A stretch of DNA of 15,342 nt from JBEKEX01 sp050013615 (GTDB lineage Bacteria > Chloroflexota > Anaerolineae > Anaerolineales > Anaerolineaceae), in the NCBI GenBank assembly GCA_050013615.1, contig JBEKEX010000036.1, positions 1 through 15,342 on the forward strand, in the 5' to 3' direction. The position numbers were made by a program, and so were the translations under genes. The notes under the pieces were generated by a model that did no database searches, was not told where the DNA came from, and was given only the letters and a program-made list of their open reading frames with translations. This document shows positions 7,568-14,550 of this stretch, one piece after another. The stretch's first letter is position 1; each line of letters begins with the position of its first letter.

Positions 7568-7706
7568 ATGATTTTTCCTTTCAATTGGTTTGGGCAAACT
7601 ATTTCATCCGGGTGGCAAAGATCAATTTATGATGGTAAGAGTTGATAACGTTGGCGGCACTGGCCGTTCGTGAAGATATTTTATATATTCCCTATCGTCA
7701 TTATCC

Positions 7707-7734
7707 ATTATAACAACCTCCGAAAAAATATCAA
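7707..7734 (-). promoter_or_regulatory. Promoter of the SH3 lipoprotein gene (module copy 2)
   Basis: Minus strand: TTGATA (7734-7729), 16-base spacer, TATAAT (7712-7707), TG one base before the -10. This is close to the sigma-70 consensus. The leader is about 130 bases. The same module with 23 of 28 bases identical recurs at 6696-6723. Confidence 0.75.
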
Positions 7735-7737
7735 CCG

Positions 7738-7768
7738 AAAAAGCGCCCTTCCTTTTCGAAGAGCGCTT
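7738..7768 (-). terminator. Intrinsic terminator T2 of the sigma/anti-sigma operon
   Basis: Minus strand: AAGCGCTCTTC, six-base loop, GAAGGGCGCTT, then TTT. An 11-pair stem with one G-U pair, 139 bases after the anti-sigma stop. The lipoprotein -35 starts four bases further on. Closely related to T3 (9921-9949) and, in one arm and tail, to T1. Confidence 0.75.
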
Positions 7769-7906
7769 CATAGTTCAGCATAACGCCGTATTTCTCTCAA
7801 CCACGATTCAAACCCATTCCGAACAACAGCGTCGAGCCGATCGAATAGTAACAATTACTGCTTGAAGCCCAACCCAAACCAAGCAAAGAAAAAGAAGCCT
7901 CGAAAA

Positions 7907-9286
7907 TCAAGGACTGGTTGTGGAAGGCGCCCAAACCAGCGACCACGGGCCCGGTTGCGGAATGAGTTCGTTCAATCCCCATTCCACCGTCAAATTCCCA
8001 GTGGGTGGTGGGCTTTGCGTGGTAAGCGTTATCGTGTACAGCACTTTGTTTCCGACGTGATCTTGCGTTGAACTGTTATTATCAAACTGGTAGGGGCTCG
8101 ATGAACTATCTACAATGTCAATATCAGGCGTAACGCCTTCTGGAAGATTTTCGGAGGATAGATTGAACGTATATCCATTCCCAAGGAAAGTAACCGAATC
8201 CACTACAAATTCAGACGCCCCCAACTTGACAGGCAGGTTGAGATTCCATTTCTGCATGACCTGCGGATGTTCTCCCGTGTCGAACTGAAATTGCGCCGTG
8301 TCGTGTTTGCGGAGATTAACGCTATCCACCGTGATCTTCAACGGGGTGGCAACTGACCTCGGTATTTCATACGCCCAATAGTAGGCGACATCCCAGTCTG
8401 GATCGGGCCGTAAATCTTCGCGCACCTTGAAAGAAACGGGGTTGCCATTTGCATCTTCAATATGAGGCAAATATTCGGAATCGCTTGCCGTGTCCATATA
8501 CAAAGGCCCACCCAGGTCGCCGCCGTCTGAGAATCTGCCAATCAAAACATATGAGTCTGCCATCTCAAGCACTTTATCAAGATGCAGTCCGGTCTTATTT
8601 TTAGCATCATCAGCAGTAACTGCTATTTCAACGACAGGTGTTGCATAGCCCGCAGGCGCCGGGACAAGATTAAGCGGTACTTCCCGATTATCCGACTCCG
8701 TTCCGTTGGGAGGAGCACAAGACAACACAAAGGTCACCTGGTTAATTCCGTTTGGAATCGGGGAATAGATATATTCGGCTTCATAGTGCATGGAGTTAAT
8801 ATCTCTTAAAATCGGAATGCCCTCGCCGCCGCCCGTGTTTTCCAACTCGCTGCCATCGGGCAAACGCACTTCCGGCAGGGATATACAAATGGGCAGCCCA
8901 TTGTCGGTGGGTGGGATTGGGATTCCATCCACACGATAGGAAATGAATGTGCGCGTTGAATCTGCAACAATTTTTGACACGGTTACGGAAATTCCCTGCT
9001 GTTTCACAGTTACTGGTTCAGCCAAAATGCGGATTGGAGCGCTTTGATCCACCAGTCCAACACCGGGGATGTATCCAAGCGCTCTGCCAAGTGCGTACAC
9101 AACGCTGCTCAACGCAAGCAAAATAAGCAAAGCAATCAGAAGTGCCACAATCGGATGGGTGCGAAGAGTTGTCATCAAAGGTCTCCTTTCGAGTCGAGCC
9201 GAAATCTTCGGCCACAGGTTGGTATTCCGGGAAAGAGAGTCGGCGGCCGCAGAGTCAAGGATGTCGCGATAGGGTTTCCTGTTCAT
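7907..9286 (-). CDS. Membrane-anchored putative anti-sigma factor (DUF4179-like)
   Basis: A 459-aa protein with a short cytoplasmic N-terminus (MNRKPYRDILDS... about 45 residues), one transmembrane helix (about 46-66, IVALLIALLILLALSSVVYA) and a large extracytoplasmic part of repeated beta-rich character. After the helix, PIRILAEPVTVKQQGISVTV resembles DUF4179-type proteins encoded beside ECF sigma factors. A zinc-finger HxxxCxxC motif is absent, so sigma binding, if real, is by another N-terminal helix. The ATG at 9286 overlaps the sigma stop as ATGA, with AAGGAG six bases upstream: the two proteins are translationally coupled. The expected role is to hold the sigma factor and sense a surface signal; this follows from pairing, not from a proven domain. 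An upstream extension to 9349 overlaps the sigma gene and is rejected. Confidence 0.82.
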   Translation of the reverse strand: MNRKPYRDILDSAAADSLSRNTNLWPKISARLERRPLMTTLRTHPIVALLIALLILLALSSVVYALGRALGYIPGVGLVDQSAPIRILAEPVTVKQQGISVTVSKIVADSTRTFISYRVDGIPIPPTDNGLPICISLPEVRLPDGSELENTGGGEGIPILRDINSMHYEAEYIYSPIPNGINQVTFVLSCAPPNGTESDNREVPLNLVPAPAGYATPVVEIAVTADDAKNKTGLHLDKVLEMADSYVLIGRFSDGGDLGGPLYMDTASDSEYLPHIEDANGNPVSFKVREDLRPDPDWDVAYYWAYEIPRSVATPLKITVDSVNLRKHDTAQFQFDTGEHPQVMQKWNLNLPVKLGASEFVVDSVTFLGNGYTFNLSSENLPEGVTPDIDIVDSSSSPYQFDNNSSTQDHVGNKVLYTITLTTQSPPPTGNLTVEWGLNELIPQPGPWSLVWAPSTTSP

Positions 9287-9834
9287 TCTGTACTCCTTCC
9301 CGAGCCGAGCAACTCGCGCAGTCTGGCTCGAGCGGCATTCAATAGCCATTTGACAGTGCCCGGCGCAGTATCAAGCGCAACTGCCATTTCCTTCTCGCTC
9401 ATTTCAAGGTAGTATCTTTGGACAACCGCTGCACGCTGACGCGGCTCGAGTTTTGCAAGTGCAGCGATGATCTTTTGTTTAAGTTGGAGGTAATCCACTT
9501 CCGATTCGACCGAAGCCGTCTGCGACAACAATTGTTCCACTTGTCCCAAATCGTCATCCAAGGGGACCCGCTGTTTCACCCGGCGTGTGACGTTCAATGC
9601 GGCATTGACCACGCTCCTCAACAAGTACGGTTCGAACGGACGGGCCGAGTCGAATTGTCCGATCTTGCGAGAGAGGTGCATGAACGTATCCTGGACAACA
9701 TCTTCGGCCTGAAGTTCATCATGTGTGATGAGAAACGCTACTCGCACAGCTTTGGCTTGATAGCGCGCAACGAGAATCTCAAGACCGCCAATATCACCAC
9801 TCTTGAGGCGCCGGATGGCTTGCAAATCATCCAT
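9283..9834 (-). CDS. ECF-type RNA polymerase sigma factor
   Basis: A 183-aa sigma-70 family factor of the extracytoplasmic-function class. Region 2 is visible as DELQAEDVVQDTFMHLSRKI (about 39-58) followed by PFEPYLLRSVVNAALN (66-81). Region 4 spans about 122-175: LAKLEPRQRAAVVQRYYLE, then the helix-turn-helix MSEKEMAVALDTAPGTVKWL and LNAARARLREL. Region 3 is absent, as expected. The ATG at 9834 has AGGAGG nine bases before it (9849-9844). The stop overlaps the anti-sigma start by ATGA. Upstream lies an AT-rich element (9863-9884) shared with 5933-5957; if it is the promoter, autoregulation is possible. Which stimulus and genes it controls cannot be read from the sequence. Confidence 0.95.
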   Translation of the reverse strand: MDDLQAIRRLKSGDIGGLEILVARYQAKAVRVAFLITHDELQAEDVVQDTFMHLSRKIGQFDSARPFEPYLLRSVVNAALNVTRRVKQRVPLDDDLGQVEQLLSQTASVESEVDYLQLKQKIIAALAKLEPRQRAAVVQRYYLEMSEKEMAVALDTAPGTVKWLLNAARARLRELLGSGRSTE

Positions 9835-9862
9835 GCGGAGAGACCTCCTTTTGACCCTGTGA

Positions 9863-9884
9863 ATCCGTCACATTAAATATACAC
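9863..9884. promoter_or_regulatory. AT-rich element upstream of the sigma factor, copy 2
   Basis: On the minus strand it contains GTGTATATTTAA followed by TGTGACGGAT, 29 bases before the sigma ATG. TATATT could be a -10 but no good -35 lies above it; TGTGAC resembles some ECF -35 elements but no matching -10 at 16-17 bases was found. The near-identical copy at 5933-5957 argues that it is functional. Confidence 0.4.
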
Positions 9885-9920
9885 ATCATCCCCCCAAAAG
9901 GTTGGCGAAAGTTAAACGAA

Positions 9921-9949
9921 GAAAGCGCCTTCCTTTTCGAAGAGCGCTT
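9921..9949 (-). terminator. Intrinsic terminator T3 after the E2-like acyltransferase gene
   Basis: Minus strand: AAGCGCTCTTC, six-base loop, GAAGGCGCTT, then TCTTCG. Ten pairs with a single bulged base (plus-strand A9943). It lies 100 bases after the acyltransferase stop and is almost identical to T2. Confidence 0.65.
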
Positions 9950-10048
9950 CGCATTCCACAAGAACTATCCCACTGCCCTACCAGCCGCAACAGCACGCCC
10001 CCATGCATCCCGACATGCACAATGGATGGAAAACGAAAACTGTCTCGG

Positions 10049-10990
10049 TCACCAGGAGTGAATTTCTTGCGGGTGGGCGAAAATTTCATCCAATCTTTTT
10101 AAGAAGGGGACGAGCGTGTCGAAATCGACCGCGCGGTGGTCAAAGACCAGGCAGATTGGAACGAATTTACGGATGCCGATTTGTTGCTTTTGTGTGTCAT
10201 CCAGGAAAACGCCAGGCTTTTCCTGGATTGCGCTGATCCCCACGGCCAGAACCTGTGGCGGAACAATTTCGAGCAAGCCAAAATATCCTTGCTGTTCACG
10301 ATAAAGCGAACCGATGTTGGAAACCGTCACTGTGCCATCCATGATTTCCTTCTCGGTCAGGCGAAGTTCTTCGGGTAAGCTGTAGTAACGCTTCTTTTCT
10401 TCGCCGTGCAGCCTGATAAACTTTTGGCTGCCAAAGGTAGTGGATAGGACGCGCGTGACCACGCTGAAATTGAGCCTTTTGAGTTCTCCAACAGTGTCTG
10501 CGCGGGCGGATTTATATAGCATCTCATCAATATTCGTGTTTTCAATCTTCAGTTTCAGTGCAGCGACGGCATCGGAGATGGCATTGAGCGACATTTTATC
10601 GGCCTTCGCGACAATCGGGGTGATCATCCTGCCGTCTGCCAAAAGCCACGGGAGAGAAATATTGATATCTGCACACACCAACAGCCGACCTTCGACTGTC
10701 CTGGGGTTGTATTCGAGGAGTGAGTTAAGCTTTGGCGCGGCCAACAAGCCTTCTACGATCGTTTTGAGCAGGATGGTGTTGAATGAGATCTTGTGGGGTT
10801 CGGTTGCATTCTGACTGTGTTCGACTGCCAGTTTATTGAACTCATTATAAAAATCGGTAATATCGGGTTCATACAGATACGAAACATGGGGAATGTTTTT
10901 CCAGGAAGAGGACATGATATGAGAAACCACCTTGCGCTGCAGGTCAAAAGGTTGGATTTCCTTGATTGCAATATTTTTGCTCGTCAACAT
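10049..10990 (-). CDS. Stand-alone E2-type acyltransferase domain (2-oxoacid dehydrogenase E2 family)
   Basis: A 313-aa protein matching the catalytic domain of dihydrolipoamide acyltransferases, a CAT-like fold that usually forms trimers. The active-site motif near the C-terminus is FDHRAVDFDTLVPFL (283-297): H285 and D289 correspond to the catalytic His and Asp of the DHRxxDG motif, with Phe replacing the usual Gly. Upstream, GTVTVSNIGSL (219-229) and PPQVLAVGISAIQEKP (244-259) are typical of E2 cores. The N-terminal lipoyl domain and peripheral subunit-binding domain of true E2 proteins are missing, and no E1 or E3 gene is adjacent. It may be a free acyltransferase or structural homologue. 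I use ATG at 10990 with AGAAGG about 12 bases upstream; a GTG at 11014 would add eight residues. Confidence 0.88.
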   Translation of the reverse strand: MLTSKNIAIKEIQPFDLQRKVVSHIMSSSWKNIPHVSYLYEPDITDFYNEFNKLAVEHSQNATEPHKISFNTILLKTIVEGLLAAPKLNSLLEYNPRTVEGRLLVCADINISLPWLLADGRMITPIVAKADKMSLNAISDAVAALKLKIENTNIDEMLYKSARADTVGELKRLNFSVVTRVLSTTFGSQKFIRLHGEEKKRYYSLPEELRLTEKEIMDGTVTVSNIGSLYREQQGYFGLLEIVPPQVLAVGISAIQEKPGVFLDDTQKQQIGIRKFVPICLVFDHRAVDFDTLVPFLKRLDEIFAHPQEIHSW

Positions 10991-11097
10991 GATATTAGTA
11001 ACCCTTCTTGCCACTTCGAATGGAACCGGGGCATTCTAGAATAATTCTGGATAATTGTTCAGGCTAGTGTAAAAAATTCTTGCACAAACTCTGGGAT

Positions 11098-11127
11098 TTT
11101 ATACAGCGGCCAAGTCACTATTCTCAA
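11098..11127 (-). promoter_or_regulatory. Promoter of the E2-like acyltransferase gene
   Basis: Minus strand: TTGAGA (11127-11122), 18-base spacer, TATAAA (11103-11098). Each hexamer has one mismatch to consensus. The leader would be about 100 bases. Confidence 0.5.
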
Positions 11128-11184
11128 TGATTATATACGGTCGTTTGCATCAACTCCATCCCCCTCAAGACATATTTCATTGCC

Positions 11185-11943
11185 CTACTGGTCGCCGCGA
11201 TAGACGACCATATACTCCAGCACCTTCCACGAGCGCATGAAGTACTCGGTCTGGATGCGGTAAGCATGCTGCCCATTGAGATAATAGATGTAATCGGCAT
11301 CGTAGCCGGTAACGATGATCACGTGCTCATAAGGTGCCACGATGGTCTTGTTGCCCTTTGAATCGGTATACTCGTACGGCACACCGCTCTCGACGTCGCC
11401 GACGATCCAGGCGATCACCGGCCTGCCTGCAGCCAGCTCATGGCGCAATTGATCGAGCGTGAAATTCTTGACCCCGATGGCCGGCACGCCGTAGCTGTTC
11501 AACACCGCTGCCACGGGAGCGGCGTGCACCCCGTAGGCATAGGGAGGTATCTGGCCCCAGGGCCCGGTGGAATAACCCACGAAGCCCAGGTCAGGGTTAT
11601 CCGAGATTGGCAGGCTGTGTTGGAAATCGAACTCGTTGATGGTGACGCCAAAATGTGCCGCCCAATCCACCGCCACCGATGATTCACAATCCAGCGACAA
11701 GGCCTGGTGATGGCCGTGAATGTTCTCGACGTAGGCCTCCACCGGCAAGGTGGCCGTAGGCGTGGCCGTTGAGGTCAACGTGACAGTTGGCGTTGCCGTT
11801 GGAACCATAGTGGGTGTCAGCGTGAGCGTAGGAGTCGCCGTGGGTGTCAGCGTAGGTTCCTGTGCGGCGAATACCTTGCCTGCCCCACAACTCGAAAGCA
11901 CCAGCGCCAAGAGTCCAAACAGGATCGTGAAACCCTTCACCAT
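11185..11943 (-). CDS. C39-like (Peptidase_C39_2) cysteine-peptidase lipoprotein
   Basis: A 252-aa predicted lipoprotein. The signal segment ends in LSSC (Cys19, a good lipobox). A Thr/Pro/Leu-rich low-complexity linker follows (30-68), then a papain-like C39_2 domain. The candidate nucleophile is C86 in LSLDCESSVAVDW, the catalytic His is H207 in YEHVIIVTGYD, and D215 or N223 may complete the triad. Between these, GVPAIGVKNFTLDQLRHEL and GRPVIAWIVGD match the family. Such proteins are thought to be surface peptidases or peptidase-like proteins; the substrate is unknown. ATG at 11943 has no strong ribosome site. It has a good promoter (11972-12000) and appears to be a single-gene unit. No bacteriocin precursor or ABC exporter is adjacent, so a leader-peptidase role is unlikely. 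Confidence 0.87.
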   Translation of the reverse strand: MVKGFTILFGLLALVLSSCGAGKVFAAQEPTLTPTATPTLTLTPTMVPTATPTVTLTSTATPTATLPVEAYVENIHGHHQALSLDCESSVAVDWAAHFGVTINEFDFQHSLPISDNPDLGFVGYSTGPWGQIPPYAYGVHAAPVAAVLNSYGVPAIGVKNFTLDQLRHELAAGRPVIAWIVGDVESGVPYEYTDSKGNKTIVAPYEHVIIVTGYDADYIYYLNGQHAYRIQTEYFMRSWKVLEYMVVYRGDQ

Positions 11944-11971
11944 GGGTTGATTCTACCAGAGAACAAGCACT

Positions 11972-12000
11972 TTTATACTAAATGGCTATGCGCAAATCAA
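11972..12000 (-). promoter_or_regulatory. Promoter of the C39-like lipoprotein gene
   Basis: Minus strand: TTGATT (12000-11995), 17-base spacer, TATAAA (11977-11972). An inverted repeat flanks the -35 side: CTATGCG (11986-11992) in the spacer and CGCATAG (12031-12037), possibly an operator. The leader is about 25-30 bases. Confidence 0.55.
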
Positions 12001-12088
12001 AATACACCCCAAAACAGGCTCAAGCCTTAACGCATAGTTATAGAGAGTATCAAATCATTTATCGGAGGCGTAAAAAAGCGGACAAATC

Positions 12089-12132
12089 TACAGGAGCGAA
12101 CGACCTCGTGGCCGAAATGAATTATTCCTGTA
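12089..12132 (-). terminator. Weak hairpin after the mutarotase-like gene
   Basis: TACAGGA (12089-12095) and TCCTGTA (12126-12132) form a seven-pair stem around a 30-base loop that can fold further. The T-run CTTTTTTACG on the minus strand comes about a dozen bases later, not directly after the stem, so it is only a poor candidate for the end of the xylose operon. Confidence 0.25.
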
Positions 12133-12137
12133 CCTCT

Positions 12138-13016
12138 CTAGCCATTCTGTACTAATTTCTTCATCTCTTCAGGAATGAGGTTTGAATCCAGACTTCCTTG
12201 AAGTTCCCATGTCTCGGTCAGATACGCGGTTGCGCCGGAGGCTAGAGTTTGCAGCGGTCCCAAGGTCTCCAATTCCACAAATCGGTCGCCGCAATAAGAT
12301 TCGGTATTACAACCGCCATCCGGATAAACTGAACCCGGATGCAGGTCAAAACTCTTTCGAAAAAGAATGCCATTCTTCCAATAAGCCAACCAGCCGGCTG
12401 TATTGGAATAACCAATTTTTATTGGCGGCAGGCCTGAAGTAGCACGGATCAGGATAAAGTCATCCCTTAGGATCAAGCGCGAGTCGTTGATCCGGGTTTT
12501 TGGCCATAAAGCAATTAGCCGGTTGTTGAGCAGACCATGCGGATCGGAGTTACCAACCGGCTGGGGCAGGATGACGGTTCCACCCTGACTGAACATACTG
12601 ATTGCCCAGGGTGCAACTGTGATTGGGCCTGCGTTTTCGTTCAAAATGGTATGTGTGAGTCGGATAATAGGTGTGGTTGATTCAAGTTCAATCCGGAGTG
12701 ATTTGCGGACTCCGGAACCCGTTTCGTGTTCGCCGGTCAGTTCCACGCCCCCGGGAAATTCACGGGCAAGTAATCCGGTTTTATCCGGAATATAGGTTTT
12801 TTCAGGAATTTCCGGGGAGATCCATAAGCGGTGCCCACCGAGGAGATAATATTGCCCATGTGGTGTCTCCCAACATTCATCGAAGACATCTCCCAATAGG
12901 TTGGGCGAACCAAGATATGAAAGTCCAACAATACGAGGACCGGCTTTCGTCAAATATTCCAGACGGAGATGCTCGTTTGCGAGTGTTGCTGTGGGGAGTC
13001 CATGAAAATCGCTCAT
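12138..13016 (-). CDS. Mutarotase-like protein of the xylose operon (DUF4380-like)
   Basis: A 292-aa soluble protein with no signal peptide and no transmembrane helix. Features resemble the galactose-mutarotase beta-sandwich: an N-terminal strand pattern NEHLRLEYLTKAGPRIVGLSY (split at residues 14-34), GGHRLWISPE (60-69), a central TVAPWAISMF (133-142) and a C-terminal YPDGGCNTESYCGD (231-244) with FVELETLGPL (246-255), all typical of DUF4380-like or aldose-epimerase-like proteins. Its ATG overlaps the xylB stop as ATGA and it lacks its own ribosome site, so it is translated together with xylB. From this I infer a role in interconverting alpha- and beta-xylopyranose before isomerisation, or in binding a xylose-containing sugar. 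Catalysis is not proven; the usual mutarotase His/Glu pair is only suggested by H62 and E236/E248. Confidence 0.75.
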   Translation of the reverse strand: MSDFHGLPTATLANEHLRLEYLTKAGPRIVGLSYLGSPNLLGDVFDECWETPHGQYYLLGGHRLWISPEIPEKTYIPDKTGLLAREFPGGVELTGEHETGSGVRKSLRIELESTTPIIRLTHTILNENAGPITVAPWAISMFSQGGTVILPQPVGNSDPHGLLNNRLIALWPKTRINDSRLILRDDFILIRATSGLPPIKIGYSNTAGWLAYWKNGILFRKSFDLHPGSVYPDGGCNTESYCGDRFVELETLGPLQTLASGATAYLTETWELQGSLDSNLIPEEMKKLVQNG

Positions 13017-14512
13017 CTGGCCATTTGATTAAAGCTCGGTTTGAGCGCCGGATAAAGTCCGCGATAAATCGGATAAGCTTTACGATAGGTCTCCACCTGG
13101 GCTGGATCAGGTTGAGTGCTGCCGGTCAGTTTAACCGTTGCCTTGCACGCAGAAGGTACGTCTTTCCATGTTCCCGCACCGACGCCCGCCAACAGCGCAG
13201 CACCGAAGGCTGCACCCTCGGCCGTGTTGACCGTCACCAACTCGGCTTCCAGTACAGAAGCGAGAATCTGGCGCCAAAGTGCGCCCTTTGTCCCGCCGCC
13301 AGAGGCACGCACCTGCCGGATTTCCCCCAAACCAGCCTGCTGGATCAGCGTGAAGCTATCTTTCAAGCCGAAGGAAACGCCTTCAAGCAGAGAACGGGTC
13401 AGGTGACCGCGGCCATGGCGCAGGGTCAGGCCGATCCAGGCGCCACGTGCCAGGGGATCCGGATAAGGCGTCCGCTCGCCGCTCAAGTAGGGCAGAAATT
13501 GCAAGCCCTCGCTTCCCGCTGCGACCGGTTCTGCTTCCCCCAACAGATCATCGAAACTCACCCCGGGGGCAAGTGTGTCTCGATACCATTGCAGACTGCC
13601 GGCTGCACTGAGCATGACACCCATGAAATGCCACATACCCGGCACGGCGTGGCAGAAGGCATGCAATCGGCCATCCGGCTCGATCAATGCCGAAGGCGTG
13701 GTTGCAAAGACCACGCCGCTGGTGCCAACTGTCAGCGCTACCACGCCTGGTTCTACGGCACCTACCCCAACAGCTTGGGCGGACTGATCGCCGCCCCCAG
13801 CGACAACAGGAGTACCAGCTTTCAGGCCAGTTTCTGCGGCAGCTTCGGGTGTAATCTGACCGGTAAATTCTGGCCCCTCAAAGGTCGGAGGCATCCACGT
13901 CGGGTCAATAGCAAGTGCATCTAAAATTTCCTTCGACCAGGTACGTGACTTCAAGTCAAATAGCACGGTACCGGAGCCATCGGCTTTGTCCATGGCATAC
14001 TCACCGGTCAACTTGAAACGGATATAGTCCTTGGGCAACAATACGTGTTTGGCTTTTGCATACACCTCGGGTTCATTCTGCTGGACCCAAAGAATTTTAG
14101 GCGCAGTGAAACCTGTCAGCGCCACATTCCCAGAAATCTGGATAAATTGTTTGCGCCCGATCCGAGCGTGGATTTCGTCACATTGGGCCTGCGTCCGTTG
14201 GTCATTCCATAAAATAGCAGGACGCAGCACATTGCCTGCAGCATCAAGCAAAACAAGCCCATGCATTTGTCCTGTTAAACCGATGGCAGCGATTTGTTCG
14301 CTCCGGATGCCTGCTTTCGTCAGGATGGCGCGGATGCTGCTGGAGACGGCCCGCCACCACTCGTGGGGATCTTGTTCTGACCAGAGAGGTTGGGGAATCT
14401 GAAGCGTGTGCGGGGACGAGGTCACTGCTACTACACTTCCATCGGCATCAATCAACAACGCTTTACTACTCGTCGTGGATGTATCGATGCCCAAAAAATA
14501 CTGCGCTGCCAC
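13013..14512 (-). CDS. xylB: Xylulokinase
   Basis: A 499-aa FGGY-family kinase that phosphorylates D-xylulose to xylulose 5-phosphate for the pentose phosphate pathway. The ATP-binding GIDTSTTSSKALL (8-20) is at the N-terminus. LTGQMHGLVLLD (79-90) and WNDQRT (102-107) match the xylulose-contacting segments of XylB; the Met-His pair is characteristic of xylulokinase rather than glycerol or gluconate kinases. The second domain starts with GGGDQSAQAVG (239-249) carrying the catalytic base D242, followed by TVGTSGVVFA (261-270) and the conserved GGGTKGALWRQILA. The start is GTG at 14512-14510 with GAGG about nine bases upstream. It lies 38 bases after xylA and overlaps the mutarotase-like gene, so the three form one operon. 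Confidence 0.96.
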   Translation of the reverse strand: MAAQYFLGIDTSTTSSKALLIDADGSVVAVTSSPHTLQIPQPLWSEQDPHEWWRAVSSSIRAILTKAGIRSEQIAAIGLTGQMHGLVLLDAAGNVLRPAILWNDQRTQAQCDEIHARIGRKQFIQISGNVALTGFTAPKILWVQQNEPEVYAKAKHVLLPKDYIRFKLTGEYAMDKADGSGTVLFDLKSRTWSKEILDALAIDPTWMPPTFEGPEFTGQITPEAAAETGLKAGTPVVAGGGDQSAQAVGVGAVEPGVVALTVGTSGVVFATTPSALIEPDGRLHAFCHAVPGMWHFMGVMLSAAGSLQWYRDTLAPGVSFDDLLGEAEPVAAGSEGLQFLPYLSGERTPYPDPLARGAWIGLTLRHGRGHLTRSLLEGVSFGLKDSFTLIQQAGLGEIRQVRASGGGTKGALWRQILASVLEAELVTVNTAEGAAFGAALLAGVGAGTWKDVPSACKATVKLTGSTQPDPAQVETYRKAYPIYRGLYPALKPSFNQMAR

Positions 14513-14550
14513 TGGACTACCTCTTTGAAAAAGCTAGTATGATTTTCTAA

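Larger units (their letters stand above)
7568..7906. other. Intergenic region between anti-sigma and SH3 lipoprotein genes
   Basis: A 339-base gap holding terminator T2 (7738-7768), the lipoprotein promoter (7707-7734) and its long leader (7568-7700). I see no gene in it; 7769-7906 is the 3' flank of the anti-sigma gene with nothing recognisable. Confidence 0.6.

Noticed and set aside
9283..9349. N-terminal extension of the anti-sigma gene to a start at 9349.
   Set aside because: It would overlap the sigma-factor gene by 67 bases, has no ribosome site, and ignores the AAGGAG and ATGA coupling at 9286.
10049..10990. Chloramphenicol acetyltransferase as the identity of the E2-like gene.
   Set aside because: CAT shares the fold and a His motif, but PPQVLAVG, TVSNIGS and the FDHRAVDF block match E2 cores better, and the length is above that of CAT.
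11745..11865. Apparent tandem DNA repeats (GTTGGCGTTGCCGTTGG-like units) that might be a minisatellite.
   Set aside because: They encode the Thr/Pro-rich linker of the C39-like lipoprotein; the repetition follows from low-complexity protein sequence.
11185..11943. Bacteriocin-processing C39 leader peptidase.
   Set aside because: Those are N-terminal domains of ABC exporters beside double-Gly precursor genes. This is a lipid-anchored single protein with no exporter or precursor gene adjacent.
12671..13924. 417-codon plus-strand open frame across xylB and the mutarotase-like gene.
   Set aside because: It is the antisense of two well-supported genes, rich in Arg/Gln/His/Cys, and has no ribosome site. 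Long antisense frames of this type are common in GC-moderate genes.
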